DNA from: Candidatus Caenarcanales bacterium
GTDB lineage: Bacteria > Cyanobacteriota > Vampirovibrionia > LMEP-6097
NCBI GenBank assembly: GCA_021299565.1
Contig: JAJTHA010000105.1
Location: 1-9,104 of the forward strand
Length of the DNA stretch: 9,104 bases
Direction: 5' to 3'
Shown: one piece after another, positions 1-6,486 of the stretch
How the letters are laid out: every line of letters begins with the position of its first letter
Position numbering within the stretch: position 1 is the stretch's first letter
Position numbers and translations under genes: made by a program
The notes under the pieces: model-generated
Seen by the model: only the letters and a program-made list of their open reading frames with translations
Told to the model about the DNA's origin: nothing
Databases searched by the model: none

Positions 1-1
1 A

Positions 2-637
2 GCCGAAGCAGCTGAAGTTGAAGCGGTAGTTGGTGAAGGTCCAGTAAAAACTGTAAGAGGACCAAGAGACCAAAGAAGAGGCGGCGGCGGCGGAGCTCAT
101 CATAAAAAAGGTGGCAAGAAAAGAAGATCTCGCACTGAGCAAGCCGAAGTTAGTGAATATACTGAAAAAGTAGTACAAGTAAGAAGAGTTACTAAAGTTG
201 TTAAAGGTGGTAAGAAACTATCTTTCAGAACAACTGTAATTATTGGTAACGAAAAAGGCAAAGTTGGAGTTGGAGTTGGTAAAGCTGCTGAAGTTTTAGT
301 AGCTATCAAGAAAGCTATCAGTGATGCTCGTAAAAAAGTTGTAGAAATCGAGACTGTAAGTGGTACTAACACTGTATCTCACTCTGTGATTGGTATCTCT
401 GGTGGAGCTAAAGTTTTATTGAGACCAGCTGGTGATGGTACTGGGATTATTGCAGGTGGTACTGCGCGTATCGTTCTTGAGCTTACTGGAGTTGGTGATA
501 TTCTTGCAAAATCGCAAGGTTCAAAATCTCCACTTAATGTTGCAAGAGCAACTGTAGATGCACTCAAAAAAGTTAGAAGCTTTAAGTCAGTAGCAGAATT
601 AAGAGGAATTTCAGTTAAGAAAATGCTATTTGCATAA
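2..637 (+). CDS. rpsE: 30S ribosomal protein S5, 5' end missing
   Basis: S5 is a small-subunit ribosomal protein that binds 16S rRNA and helps shape the decoding region and mRNA entry. The frame is open from base 2 and gives 211 residues before TAA. The S5 double-stranded-RNA-binding-like part starts near residue 55 of the visible protein (EKVVQVRRVTKVVKGGKK), followed by GNEKGKVGVGVGKA. The C-terminal domain is marked by GISGGAKVLLRPAGDGTGIIAGG and ends in ISVKKMLFA. Before the core are more than 50 visible residues of low complexity: Ala/Glu/Val-rich, then Arg/Gly/Lys/His-rich with a run of five glycines. E. coli S5 has only about ten residues there, so this is a long, probably disordered extension whose start lies outside the window. 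A GTG inside the gene (386) is not the start, because conserved sequence lies upstream of it. rpmD follows 10 bp downstream, so the two are surely co-transcribed. Confidence 0.97.
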   Translation, partial: AEAAEVEAVVGEGPVKTVRGPRDQRRGGGGGAHHKKGGKKRRSRTEQAEVSEYTEKVVQVRRVTKVVKGGKKLSFRTTVIIGNEKGKVGVGVGKAAEVLVAIKKAISDARKKVVEIETVSGTNTVSHSVIGISGGAKVLLRPAGDGTGIIAGGTARIVLELTGVGDILAKSQGSKSPLNVARATVDALKKVRSFKSVAELRGISVKKMLFA

Positions 638-647
638 GAGGTAAACC

Positions 648-860
648 ATGGTAACAAAAAACGACAAAAATGAAGCAAGCAAAAAACTAAGTATCAAACT
701 TACTAGAGGTGTTTGTGCTGCTGATACAAGACAGCTAAAAGTGCTTCATGCATTGGGTTTGAAGAGAACTAATAATGTGGTTAATCACAGTGATAGTCCT
801 ATCATTCTTGGAATGATAAACAAGGTTCGTCACTTGGTTACTGTTACAGAAAACAAATAA
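648..860 (+). CDS. rpmD: 50S ribosomal protein L30
   Basis: L30 is a small large-subunit protein that packs against 23S rRNA. The 70-residue product carries the family pattern: KLSIKLTRGVCAADTRQLK, then LHALGLKRTNNVVNH, then SPIILGMINKVRHLVTV. The usual bacterial length is about 60, and the extra residues are a charged N-terminal tail (MVTKNDKNEASK). The ATG is supported by a GAGG Shine-Dalgarno about seven bases upstream, overlapping the rpsE stop region. Gene order S5-L30-L15 matches the spc operon. L30 is commonly missing from cyanobacterial and plastid clusters, so its presence is informative for placing the organism. Confidence 0.95.
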   Translation: MVTKNDKNEASKKLSIKLTRGVCAADTRQLKVLHALGLKRTNNVVNHSDSPIILGMINKVRHLVTVTENK

Positions 861-881
861 TAGGATTTTAAGAGAGGCATC

Positions 882-1328
882 ATGAGAGAAGTAAAAGCAG
901 CAACAGGTTCAGTCAAAAAACGTTTCAGAAGAGGTAGAGGTATCGCTTCTGGTGCTGGTAAAACATCTGGACGTGGACACCGTGGTCAGAAATGTAGATC
1001 TGGGTATTCTAGACGCCCATTCAGTGAAGGTGGACAAACTCCTCTTTATAGAAGATTGCCGAAAAGACAAGTTAACACTAGAGTTAATCGTAAAATTTAT
1101 AACGTCATAAATTTGGATGTTTTACAGGCACTTGCTGATGAAAACGTAAAATTAGTTGATATGGATGTTTTGATCGAGACAGGCGTCATCAAGTCTGTAG
1201 AAGATTGGGGATTGAAAGTTCTTGGTGATGGTGAATTAAACAAAGCTATTACTGTTAAGGCTCAAGCGTTCTCTGAGACTGCTAAAGAAGCTATTGAAAA
1301 AGCTGGCGGCAAAGTAGAGTTAATCTAG
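882..1328 (+). CDS. rplO: 50S ribosomal protein L15
   Basis: L15 is a late-assembling large-subunit protein whose extended N-terminal arm threads into 23S rRNA. The 148-residue product has the expected glycine- and arginine-rich arm (residues about 8-50), with GRGIASGAGKTSGRGHRGQK and then CRSG and FSEGGQTPLYRRLPKR. The globular C-terminal domain ends in EKAGGKVELI. Length is normal for the family. The first conserved block begins slightly closer to the start codon than in E. coli. The ATG has a strong GAGAGG Shine-Dalgarno six bases upstream and lies 21 bp after rpmD. It is the last ribosomal gene here. A 162-bp gap separates it from secY, with no clear intrinsic terminator (no U-run after a hairpin). 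Confidence 0.96.
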   Translation: MREVKAATGSVKKRFRRGRGIASGAGKTSGRGHRGQKCRSGYSRRPFSEGGQTPLYRRLPKRQVNTRVNRKIYNVINLDVLQALADENVKLVDMDVLIETGVIKSVEDWGLKVLGDGELNKAITVKAQAFSETAKEAIEKAGGKVELI

Positions 1329-1330
1329 AA

Positions 1331-1344
1331 TTTAAAATTTTAAA
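1331..1344. repeat. 14-bp perfect AT palindrome
   Basis: TTTAAAATTTTAAA is identical to its reverse complement and lies between the rplO stop and the first base of the dispersed repeat. In AT-rich DNA it may be coincidental. It could also be the preferred landing site of the adjacent repeat. Confidence 0.4.
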
Positions 1345-1422
1345 GTCATTGCGAGCGTAGCGAAGCAATCTCTTTCGGTAAAACCGAATAAGATCGCCGC
1401 GCCCCTTTGGGGCTCGCGATGA
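1345..1422. repeat. Dispersed palindromic repeat (GTCATTGCGAGCG type) with three nested stems
   Basis: The element is bounded by TCATTGCGAG (1346-1355) and CTCGCGATGA (1413-1422), which are reverse complements except for one position that can form G-U. Inside are two perfect hairpins: TTCGGT-AAA-ACCGAA (1374-1388) and GCCCC-TTT-GGGGC (1401-1413, sharing C1413 with the outer repeat). A near-perfect pair GCAATCT (1365-1371) and AGATCGC (1391-1397) encloses the first hairpin. As RNA it would fold as a branched structure. Sequences starting GTCATTGCGAGCG are known to me as scattered intergenic repeats in many bacterial genomes. It is much more GC-rich than its surroundings. No T-run follows a hairpin, so it is not a standard terminator. 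Confidence 0.75.
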
Positions 1423-1451
1423 TTGTAAAATCCTTTCCCTAAAGGCTTCGC

Positions 1452-1474
1452 TATAATAGTTTTCAAGATATAAT
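1452..1474 (+). promoter_or_regulatory. Candidate -10 elements for secY
   Basis: Two consensus TATAAT hexamers lie just before secY, at 1452-1457 and 1469-1474. The second is 16 bases from the ATG, which would leave a leader of about ten nucleotides. No convincing TTGACA-like -35 is seen at the usual distance from either. A small hairpin, CCTTT-CCCT-AAAGG (1432-1445), precedes them. No Shine-Dalgarno lies between the hexamers and the ATG. In sequence this AT-rich such hexamers can occur by chance. Confidence 0.4.
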
Positions 1475-1490
1475 ATATAAGTTACAAACA

Positions 1491-2879
1491 ATGAAAGAAA
1501 AATCAAACAGTCATAGTTTAAGTTTCCAAGATATTTTTGGAGCAAGTGGTCTTCCAGAAAAACTTGGATTTACTTTATTGATGCTTGCTATTTATAGATT
1601 AGGAGTGCACATCCCTTTATATGGAGTAGATCATAACGCACTCAAATCAAATCCCACTCTATCATCAGGTCTATTAGGTTTGGTAGACATGTTCGCTGGT
1701 GGCGCCCTAAGTGCTCTCTCTATATTCGCTTTAGGAATTGGACCTTATATCACCTCAAGTATTATTCTTCAGTTGCTTACAGAAGTTGTACCTGCACTAA
1801 AAGACATGCAGAGAAACAATGGCGACGAAGGTAGAAAACAATTTCAAAAAATCACTCGTTATTCAACTTTAATTCTTGCTGTGATTCAAAGTTTTGCGCT
1901 CGCTAGATTTTTGGATGTTGCCAAAATCGCAACCAGTACAGGATCAGGATTTTATTTGACAACAGTTTTGGTACTAGCTGTTTCTTCTTTGTTTATCATG
2001 TGGCTTGGTGAAACTATCACAGAGAAAGGCATTGGTAACGGAGCTAGTTTGTTGATTTTCATTGGTATCGCATCTAAAATGCCAGTAATGTTTAAAGATA
2101 CAGCAACTGCAGTCAGAATAGGATCAACACCGCAGTGGGGAGTTATTTCACTCGCTTTGGTGTTTTTAGCTTTAACAGTTATGATTATTTGTATTCAAGA
2201 AGGTTCAAGAAATTTATTGATTCTTGGTGCTAAGCAAGGCAGAGCAACTCAAAAAGGACATTTCTTGCCGCTCAAAATTAATCCAGCTGGAGTTCTTCCG
2301 ATAATTTTTTCTTCTGCCGTTTTATTTATGCCAATTCAGCTTTTGACTTTTGCTGGAGTACAAAATACTTCTGTCTCAATGTTATTAAGAGAATGGTTTG
2401 CTAAAATCCCTGGAGTTGTAAGCTTGTCTGGGACTGCAATTGGTAATTTTGGTGTTTGGCTAAGTATGAGACTAGAATATTTGTTTTCTTATCAAAGAGT
2501 TGAACATAGTATCGCGTATTTTGTTTTGATAGTTGCTTTTGCGTTTTTCTATGCAACCATAGTAACTAACCCAAGAGACATGGCAGAGAACCTCAAAAAA
2601 GGTGGATCAGCTATTGAGGGAATTAAACCTGGCAAGGCGACAACTGAGTACTTGGAAAAAGTTTTATCAAGAATTGTTTTGATTGGTGCAGTTGCAATTG
2701 GACTTGTTGCTGTATTGCCGATACATGCTGAGCAACTTTGTCAAGTAAAAACACTTGGTGGATTGGGTTCTACAAGTTTGTTGATTTTGGTTGGTGTTGC
2801 AATAGATACCAGAAATCAATTGTTGTCTTACGTCCACTCACATAGATACCAATCTAAATCTCTATTGAAAAGAGGCTAA
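1491..2879 (+). CDS. secY: Protein translocase subunit SecY
   Basis: SecY is the ten-helix pore of the Sec translocon, which passes unfolded proteins across or into the cytoplasmic membrane together with SecE/SecG and SecA. The 462-residue product has the expected architecture. Helix 1 starts near residue 25. The plug and helix-2 region is GLVDMFAGGALSALSIFALG followed by IGPYITSSIILQLL (63-97). Next come the family signature LGETITEKGIGNGASLLIF (about 172-190), the conserved GIKPGKAT of the helix 8-9 cytosolic loop (377-384), and a final helix before a basic tail ending KRG. Length is slightly above the usual 420-445. The ATG has no Shine-Dalgarno, unlike the ribosomal genes upstream, and -10-like hexamers lie close by, so it may be transcribed separately from rplO. 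cysK follows after 9 bp. The usual downstream partners adk, map and infA are absent here. Confidence 0.97.
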   Translation: MKEKSNSHSLSFQDIFGASGLPEKLGFTLLMLAIYRLGVHIPLYGVDHNALKSNPTLSSGLLGLVDMFAGGALSALSIFALGIGPYITSSIILQLLTEVVPALKDMQRNNGDEGRKQFQKITRYSTLILAVIQSFALARFLDVAKIATSTGSGFYLTTVLVLAVSSLFIMWLGETITEKGIGNGASLLIFIGIASKMPVMFKDTATAVRIGSTPQWGVISLALVFLALTVMIICIQEGSRNLLILGAKQGRATQKGHFLPLKINPAGVLPIIFSSAVLFMPIQLLTFAGVQNTSVSMLLREWFAKIPGVVSLSGTAIGNFGVWLSMRLEYLFSYQRVEHSIAYFVLIVAFAFFYATIVTNPRDMAENLKKGGSAIEGIKPGKATTEYLEKVLSRIVLIGAVAIGLVAVLPIHAEQLCQVKTLGGLGSTSLLILVGVAIDTRNQLLSYVHSHRYQSKSLLKRG

Positions 2880-2888
2880 AATATATTT

Positions 2889-3836
2889 ATGCGCATTGCA
2901 AATAGTATCGTTGAACTAATAGGAAACACGCCTTTAGTTCGTTTGAGTCGTATCAATAAAAACTGTGTTGCTGATATTGCTCTTAAGCTAGAGTTTTTCA
3001 ACCCTGGTGGCTCAGTAAAAGATCGTATTGGCTTGAGTATGATACAAGAAGCAGAGAGAACTGGATTGATTAAACCAGGCATCACTACTCTAATTGAGCC
3101 AACTAGTGGTAACACAGGTATCGCTCTTGCTTTTGTCGCTGCAGTAAAAGGCTACAAATTAATCTTGACCATGCCGGATACTATGAGTATCGAGAGACGC
3201 AAATTATTAAAAGCTTATGGAGCAGAGTTGTTTCTCACTCCTGGAACATTAGGTATGAAAGGTGCTATTGAAAAAGCAAAAGAATTATTGGAGATCACTC
3301 CTAACGCTTTTATACCTCAGCAGTTTTCTAATCCCGCTAATCCAAAAATTCATCGTGAAACTACAGCTGAAGAAATTTGGAATGACACCGATGGCAAAGT
3401 AGATATAGTAATCGCTGGAGTCGGGACGGGTGGAACCATAAGTGGAATTGGGCAGGTGCTCAAATCCAGAAAATCTTCTATTGAAATAATTGCAATTGAA
3501 CCAGAAGAATCAGCGGTTATTTCTGGAAACGCACCAGGACCACATAAGATACAAGGAATTGGAGCGGGGTTTGTGCCCGATAATTTTGATAGGTCTGTAG
3601 TTGATGAAGTTATAAAAATCTCAAGTGATACAGCACTTAAAACAGCAAGACTATCTGCGACTCAAGAAGGTATACTTTGTGGTATTTCGTCCGGAGCGGC
3701 TATAGCAGCGACTCTTGAAGTCGCCGCAAGACCAGAAAATGCCGGGAAATTAATTGTGACAATAATTGCTTCTAACGGAGAGAGGTATCTTAGCTCCGCT
3801 TTGTTTGCGGATTTAGATATTAACTCTCACTCGTAA
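2889..3836 (+). CDS. cysK: Cysteine synthase (O-acetylserine sulfhydrylase), PLP-dependent
   Basis: The enzyme makes cysteine from O-acetylserine and sulfide in the cytoplasm using pyridoxal phosphate. The 315-residue product is full length. It has the N-terminal SIVELIGNTPLVRL, the PLP-binding lysine K44 in NPGGSVKDR, the substrate loop TSGNTG (72-77), the phosphate-binding GVGTGGTISG (177-186), and the C-terminal GISSGA (265-270) whose serine contacts the pyridine nitrogen in this family. GPHKIQGIGAGFVP (217-230) also fits O-acetylserine sulfhydrylase. A cystathionine beta-synthase or O-phosphoserine-using homologue cannot be excluded from motifs alone, but no C-terminal CBS domain is present. 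It lies 9 bp after secY, with a weak AGAGG 13 bases before the ATG, so it probably depends on the secY transcript. A long stem-loop follows the stop. Confidence 0.94.
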   Translation: MRIANSIVELIGNTPLVRLSRINKNCVADIALKLEFFNPGGSVKDRIGLSMIQEAERTGLIKPGITTLIEPTSGNTGIALAFVAAVKGYKLILTMPDTMSIERRKLLKAYGAELFLTPGTLGMKGAIEKAKELLEITPNAFIPQQFSNPANPKIHRETTAEEIWNDTDGKVDIVIAGVGTGGTISGIGQVLKSRKSSIEIIAIEPEESAVISGNAPGPHKIQGIGAGFVPDNFDRSVVDEVIKISSDTALKTARLSATQEGILCGISSGAAIAATLEVAARPENAGKLIVTIIASNGERYLSSALFADLDINSHS

Positions 3837-3839
3837 ATC

Positions 3840-3876
3840 TGTCACACTTTTGGTGCCTGACCCCAAAGGTGTGACA
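3840..3876. repeat. Long imperfect palindrome (stem-loop) after cysK, REP-like
   Basis: TGTCACACTTTTGG (3840-3853) pairs with CCAAAGGTGTGACA (3863-3876) as a 14-bp stem with one G-U position, closing a nine-base loop TGCCTGACC. The stem starts four bases after the cysK stop and would stabilise or end its mRNA. It is followed on the plus strand by AAAAATAC rather than a U-run, so it is not a canonical intrinsic terminator. From memory, GGTGCCTGACCCC-type loops recur in intergenic palindromes of other bacteria, some linked with REP-associated transposases. That link is recalled, not shown here. Confidence 0.65.
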
Positions 3877-3894
3877 AAAATACTTATACAGGGA

Positions 3895-3923
3895 TTGGAT
3901 TTTGCATTTTCGGGACTTTAAAT
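3895..3923 (+). promoter_or_regulatory. Weak candidate promoter in the ilvB leader
   Basis: TTGGAT (3895-3900) and TTAAAT (3918-3923) are 17 bases apart, a sigma-70-like arrangement with imperfect hexamers. It would give a leader of about 55 bases for ilvB. No leader peptide rich in branched-chain codons and no attenuator hairpin is visible in the 148-bp cysK-ilvB gap. Confidence 0.25.
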
Positions 3924-3969
3924 ATAAGAACATAATCTGAGATCCTGATCATATTTATTGAAATAACGA

Positions 3970-3981
3970 TATACTTATACT
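3970..3981 (+). promoter_or_regulatory. Candidate -10 elements abutting the ilvB start
   Basis: Two tandem TATACT hexamers (3970-3975 and 3976-3981) sit immediately before the ATG at 3985. If the first is used, transcription would begin within a few bases of the ATG and the mRNA would be leaderless. No purine-rich Shine-Dalgarno exists in the 15 bases before the start, and no good -35 is seen at 17 bases. Confidence 0.4.
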
Positions 3982-3984
3982 AAT

Positions 3985-5790
3985 ATGTCAGAAACAACAG
4001 GCGCAAAGGCTCTACTCAAAGAACTGAAACGCCAAGGAGTCAAAAGATTTTTTGGTTATCCTGGTGGAGTTTTGCTTGGTCTCTATGATGAGCTTTATGG
4101 CGAAGAAGAATTGATGCATATTTTGGTGCGTCATGAGCAGGGTGGTTGCCATGCTGCTGAAGGATACGCGCGAGTAGCTAATAGACCAGGAGTGGTGCTA
4201 GCAACAAGTGGTCCTGGTGCAACTAATCTTGTTACAGGCATTGCTGATGCTTATATGGATTCAGTACCAATTGTCTGTCTAACCGGGCAGGTTCCTACTT
4301 GGGGAATTGGTTCGGATTTCTTTCAAGAAGCCGACATCACCGGCATTACTTATCCGATTGTCAAACATAGTTATCTCGTGAAAAAACCAGAGAATTTGGC
4401 GAAGAGTGTTGCAAACGCTTTCTATATCTCTAATACAGGCAGACCAGGTCCAGTTCTTATCGATATGCCAAAAGATGTGCTTAATTCCAAGTACACAATA
4501 ACTGACGAAAATAAAGTAGACGAAACTTATGTCCCAGATATAAGAGGCTACAAACCACGTGGCAAAGGCAATCCCAAACAAATTCAACTTGCCGCAAAAA
4601 AAATTCTTTCTGCAAGAAGACCCGTGATTTATGCTGGTGGAGGAATTATTTATTCGGTAGCTTCCAAAAAATTATTAGAATTAGTCGAAACTTGCATGAT
4701 CCCCGTTACAACTACACTTCAGGGCAAGGGCGCAATCCCGCATAGACACCCGCTTTTCTTGGGTATGCTAGGTATGCACGGAACGGCTTATGCGAATTTT
4801 GCTATTTATAATTGTGATCTTTTGATTACTATTGGTGCTCGTTTTGATGATAGAGTAACTGGCAAAATTGAGACTTTTGCTCCTGATGCTGATGTGATTC
4901 ATATTGATATTGATCCAGCTGAAGTCAGCAAAAACCGTAAGATGAGAGACATGGTTGATATCCCAATTGTGGGTGATGCAAGAATTGTTTTAGAGGATTT
5001 GCTTGAAGAAATTAATCAGCAAAAATGTAATTCAGAAGAATGGCTTAAAAAAATAGAAGAATGGAAAGCTGAATATCCACTTGATCAAGACCCAATCTCA
5101 GAGGAGCTTATAAGTCCTCAGCATATATTGAAAACTATACATAAGCTCGCTGGAGATAAAGTTATTTATGCAACTGATGTAGGACAGCATCAAATGTGGG
5201 CAGCACAACACGCACACATTGATCATCCTAATCAATGGCTTACTAGTGGAGGAGCGGGTACCATGGGCTTTGGTTTGCCTGCTGCAATGGGAGCAGCTGC
5301 AGCCTTAGCTGATTCTAAAGGTACTGATAATGATAGAAGCGATGAGATTGTGGTGAATATCACTGGTGATGGTAGTTTTCAGATGTGCATACAAGAGCTT
5401 GGCACACTAAAAGCTTATGAACTCAAAGTGATTAATTGTATTTTTAATAATAATAATTTGGGTATGGTTAGGCAGTGGCAAGATCTTTTTTATGATAAAA
5501 AATATTCGCACGTGGATCTTAAGCATGGATCACCTGATTTTGCTAAATTGGCAGAAGCTTATGGACTTAATGGTTATAAGCCACATACCAGAGCGGATGT
5601 TGAGGAAATACTGAAAAGCGCTTTAGAAGATGAACTGAGCGCGGTGATTGATTTCCCGATGGCTTATGAGATGAATGTTTGGCCTATTGTACCGCCAGGT
5701 GCGTCTAATATGGATATGATGGGTATTGATTCTTGTACTTTGACTTCTAAAAAACGTGAAACTCACGATTATGATTGGGAGCAGGTCTAG
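3985..5790 (+). CDS. ilvB: Acetolactate synthase, large (catalytic) subunit
   Basis: This thiamine-diphosphate enzyme condenses two pyruvates to acetolactate, or pyruvate with 2-oxobutyrate, as the first common step of valine, leucine and isoleucine synthesis. The 601-residue product has all three domains. The N-terminal pyrimidine-binding domain carries the catalytic glutamate E51 in VRHEQGGCHAAEGYARV, and then SGPGATNLVTGIADAY. The central domain binds FAD in relatives. The C-terminal domain has the ThDP/Mg motif GDGSF (461-465) running to NNNN (488-491), followed by LGMVRQWQDLFY. The QDLFY and C-terminal NVWPIVPPGA segments are typical of biosynthetic, not catabolic, acetolactate synthase. 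The regulatory subunit gene ilvN and ilvC are not in the window. The start matches the family N-terminus, but no Shine-Dalgarno is present. It converges with the next gene, stop codons one base apart. Confidence 0.96.
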   Translation: MSETTGAKALLKELKRQGVKRFFGYPGGVLLGLYDELYGEEELMHILVRHEQGGCHAAEGYARVANRPGVVLATSGPGATNLVTGIADAYMDSVPIVCLTGQVPTWGIGSDFFQEADITGITYPIVKHSYLVKKPENLAKSVANAFYISNTGRPGPVLIDMPKDVLNSKYTITDENKVDETYVPDIRGYKPRGKGNPKQIQLAAKKILSARRPVIYAGGGIIYSVASKKLLELVETCMIPVTTTLQGKGAIPHRHPLFLGMLGMHGTAYANFAIYNCDLLITIGARFDDRVTGKIETFAPDADVIHIDIDPAEVSKNRKMRDMVDIPIVGDARIVLEDLLEEINQQKCNSEEWLKKIEEWKAEYPLDQDPISEELISPQHILKTIHKLAGDKVIYATDVGQHQMWAAQHAHIDHPNQWLTSGGAGTMGFGLPAAMGAAAALADSKGTDNDRSDEIVVNITGDGSFQMCIQELGTLKAYELKVINCIFNNNNLGMVRQWQDLFYDKKYSHVDLKHGSPDFAKLAEAYGLNGYKPHTRADVEEILKSALEDELSAVIDFPMAYEMNVWPIVPPGASNMDMMGIDSCTLTSKKRETHDYDWEQV

Positions 5791-5791
5791 A

Positions 5792-6127
5792 CTAAACTAA
5801 TTGAATACCGGTTTTAAAAATCTCCTCATAAAGGCCTCTTGAAACTTCATCAGAAGATAAATCATCTGGATGTATTGCAATTACTTCAAGTGACGGATTA
5901 ACATCTCCTACGAGTTGATCGAGAAAATAACCGTTAGAACCTTTTAGCTTATTCTTCGGAAGGTCTTCTGAGATTATGAATAAATCGATATCACTTAACT
6001 CAGTTGCTGTCCCTTTTGCATAAGAACCAAATAAAATTGCTTTATTGATAGTCATCTGATCCTTAAGAGAATTCAGGTAATGATTAATAATTAACTCTAG
6101 TTCGCTTCTATTAAATTTTTTAACCAT
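5792..6127 (-). CDS. MNT-type minimal nucleotidyltransferase (MntA-like)
   Basis: This is a small protein of the DNA polymerase beta-like nucleotidyltransferase superfamily. The 111-residue product shows the signature GSX10DXD: G34-S35 in LFGSYAKGTATELS, then D46 and D48 in DIDLFI. E81 in LEVIAI is a possible third metal-binding acid. In the MntA-HepT toxin-antitoxin systems, the nucleotidyltransferase neutralises the HEPN toxin by adding AMP to it. The HI0073/HI0074 pairs of the same superfamily have no firm role. The ATG has a strong GGAGG ten bases upstream, inside the HEPN gene. The reading frames overlap by 31 bp, so synthesis is coupled. It is last in the minus-strand operon, and no terminator hairpin is seen before ilvB converges on it. 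The active-site residues look intact. The partner's identity decides the function, so I assign only the family. Confidence 0.88.
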   Translation of the reverse strand: MVKKFNRSELELIINHYLNSLKDQMTINKAILFGSYAKGTATELSDIDLFIISEDLPKNKLKGSNGYFLDQLVGDVNPSLEVIAIHPDDLSSDEVSRGLYEEIFKTGIQLV

Positions 6128-6486
6128 TTTATTGCTGCCTCCACTTCATTAGCTAAAACTAAACATCTTTCAATATCATACTCTTCTTCAAATCTTTCGA
6201 CCTCATCTGGATATCTAGATCCTATGAAAGCTTTATCTAGTAAATTCAATAAATCATTTTGATGTTTCTCTAATCGCAATTCACATACCTCAACAGCAAG
6301 CTTTTTTAAGCTGTGTATCTTAGGTGGTACTAGTCCTTTTTCTTCAGCTAAACCCTTTAGAGTTTTTTCTACACATGCATGCATGTGAAAAATAGCATTC
6401 AATGGTTCATCTTCCTTGATGCAAATTTTTGCAATTTTAAGATCTTTGAAAGCAACTTTCAGCCAATTGCTAGTGCTACGTTTCAT
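6097..6486 (-). CDS. HEPN-domain protein, partner of the nucleotidyltransferase
   Basis: The 129-residue, all-helical-looking product matches the HEPN family. It has N-terminal WLKVAFKDLKIAK, the second-helix motif H36xxxE40K (HACVEKTLKGL), HSLKKLAVEV, and the RYPDE motif (91-95) typical of the HI0074-like branch. HEPN proteins paired with MNT enzymes can be RNase toxins (HepT), whose active site is RX4-6H, with RX4HXY as the site modified by AMP. I see neither. The nearest match is R71-LEK-H75, with only three residues between. An RNase role is therefore doubtful, and a non-catalytic partner fits better. The ATG shares one base with the pyrC stop (TAATG), so translation is probably coupled to pyrC. 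A 16-bp palindrome (6372-6387) lies inside the gene. Confidence 0.87.
   Translation of the reverse strand: MKRSTSNWLKVAFKDLKIAKICIKEDEPLNAIFHMHACVEKTLKGLAEEKGLVPPKIHSLKKLAVEVCELRLEKHQNDLLNLLDKAFIGSRYPDEVERFEEEYDIERCLVLANEVEAAIKWLKNLIEAN
6138..6142 (-). promoter_or_regulatory. Strong Shine-Dalgarno for the nucleotidyltransferase
   Basis: GGAGG on the minus strand lies ten bases before the ATG at 6127, inside the HEPN coding sequence. It fixes that start and shows that this genome uses Shine-Dalgarno initiation for operon-internal genes. Confidence 0.75.

Noticed and set aside
386..637. Short S5-like protein starting at GTG 386
   Set aside because: Conserved S5 sequence continues upstream in the same frame to the window edge, so this is an internal valine.
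1374..1413. Intrinsic terminator after rplO
   Set aside because: The two hairpins are good but neither is followed by a T-run on either strand. They are better explained as parts of the dispersed repeat.
1291..1545. 84-codon minus-strand open frame across the rplO-secY gap
   Set aside because: Its middle is translated dispersed repeat (LLRYARND type) and its ends overlap rplO and secY in antisense. No family match and no ribosome binding site.
3837..3984. Branched-chain amino acid leader peptide or riboswitch before ilvB
   Set aside because: No small frame rich in Leu, Ile or Val codons and no T-box-like or attenuator structure could be made out. Only the palindrome and weak promoter hexamers are there.
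4279..4587. 102-codon minus-strand frame inside ilvB
   Set aside because: It is fully antisense to conserved acetolactate synthase sequence and has no recognisable motif or Shine-Dalgarno.
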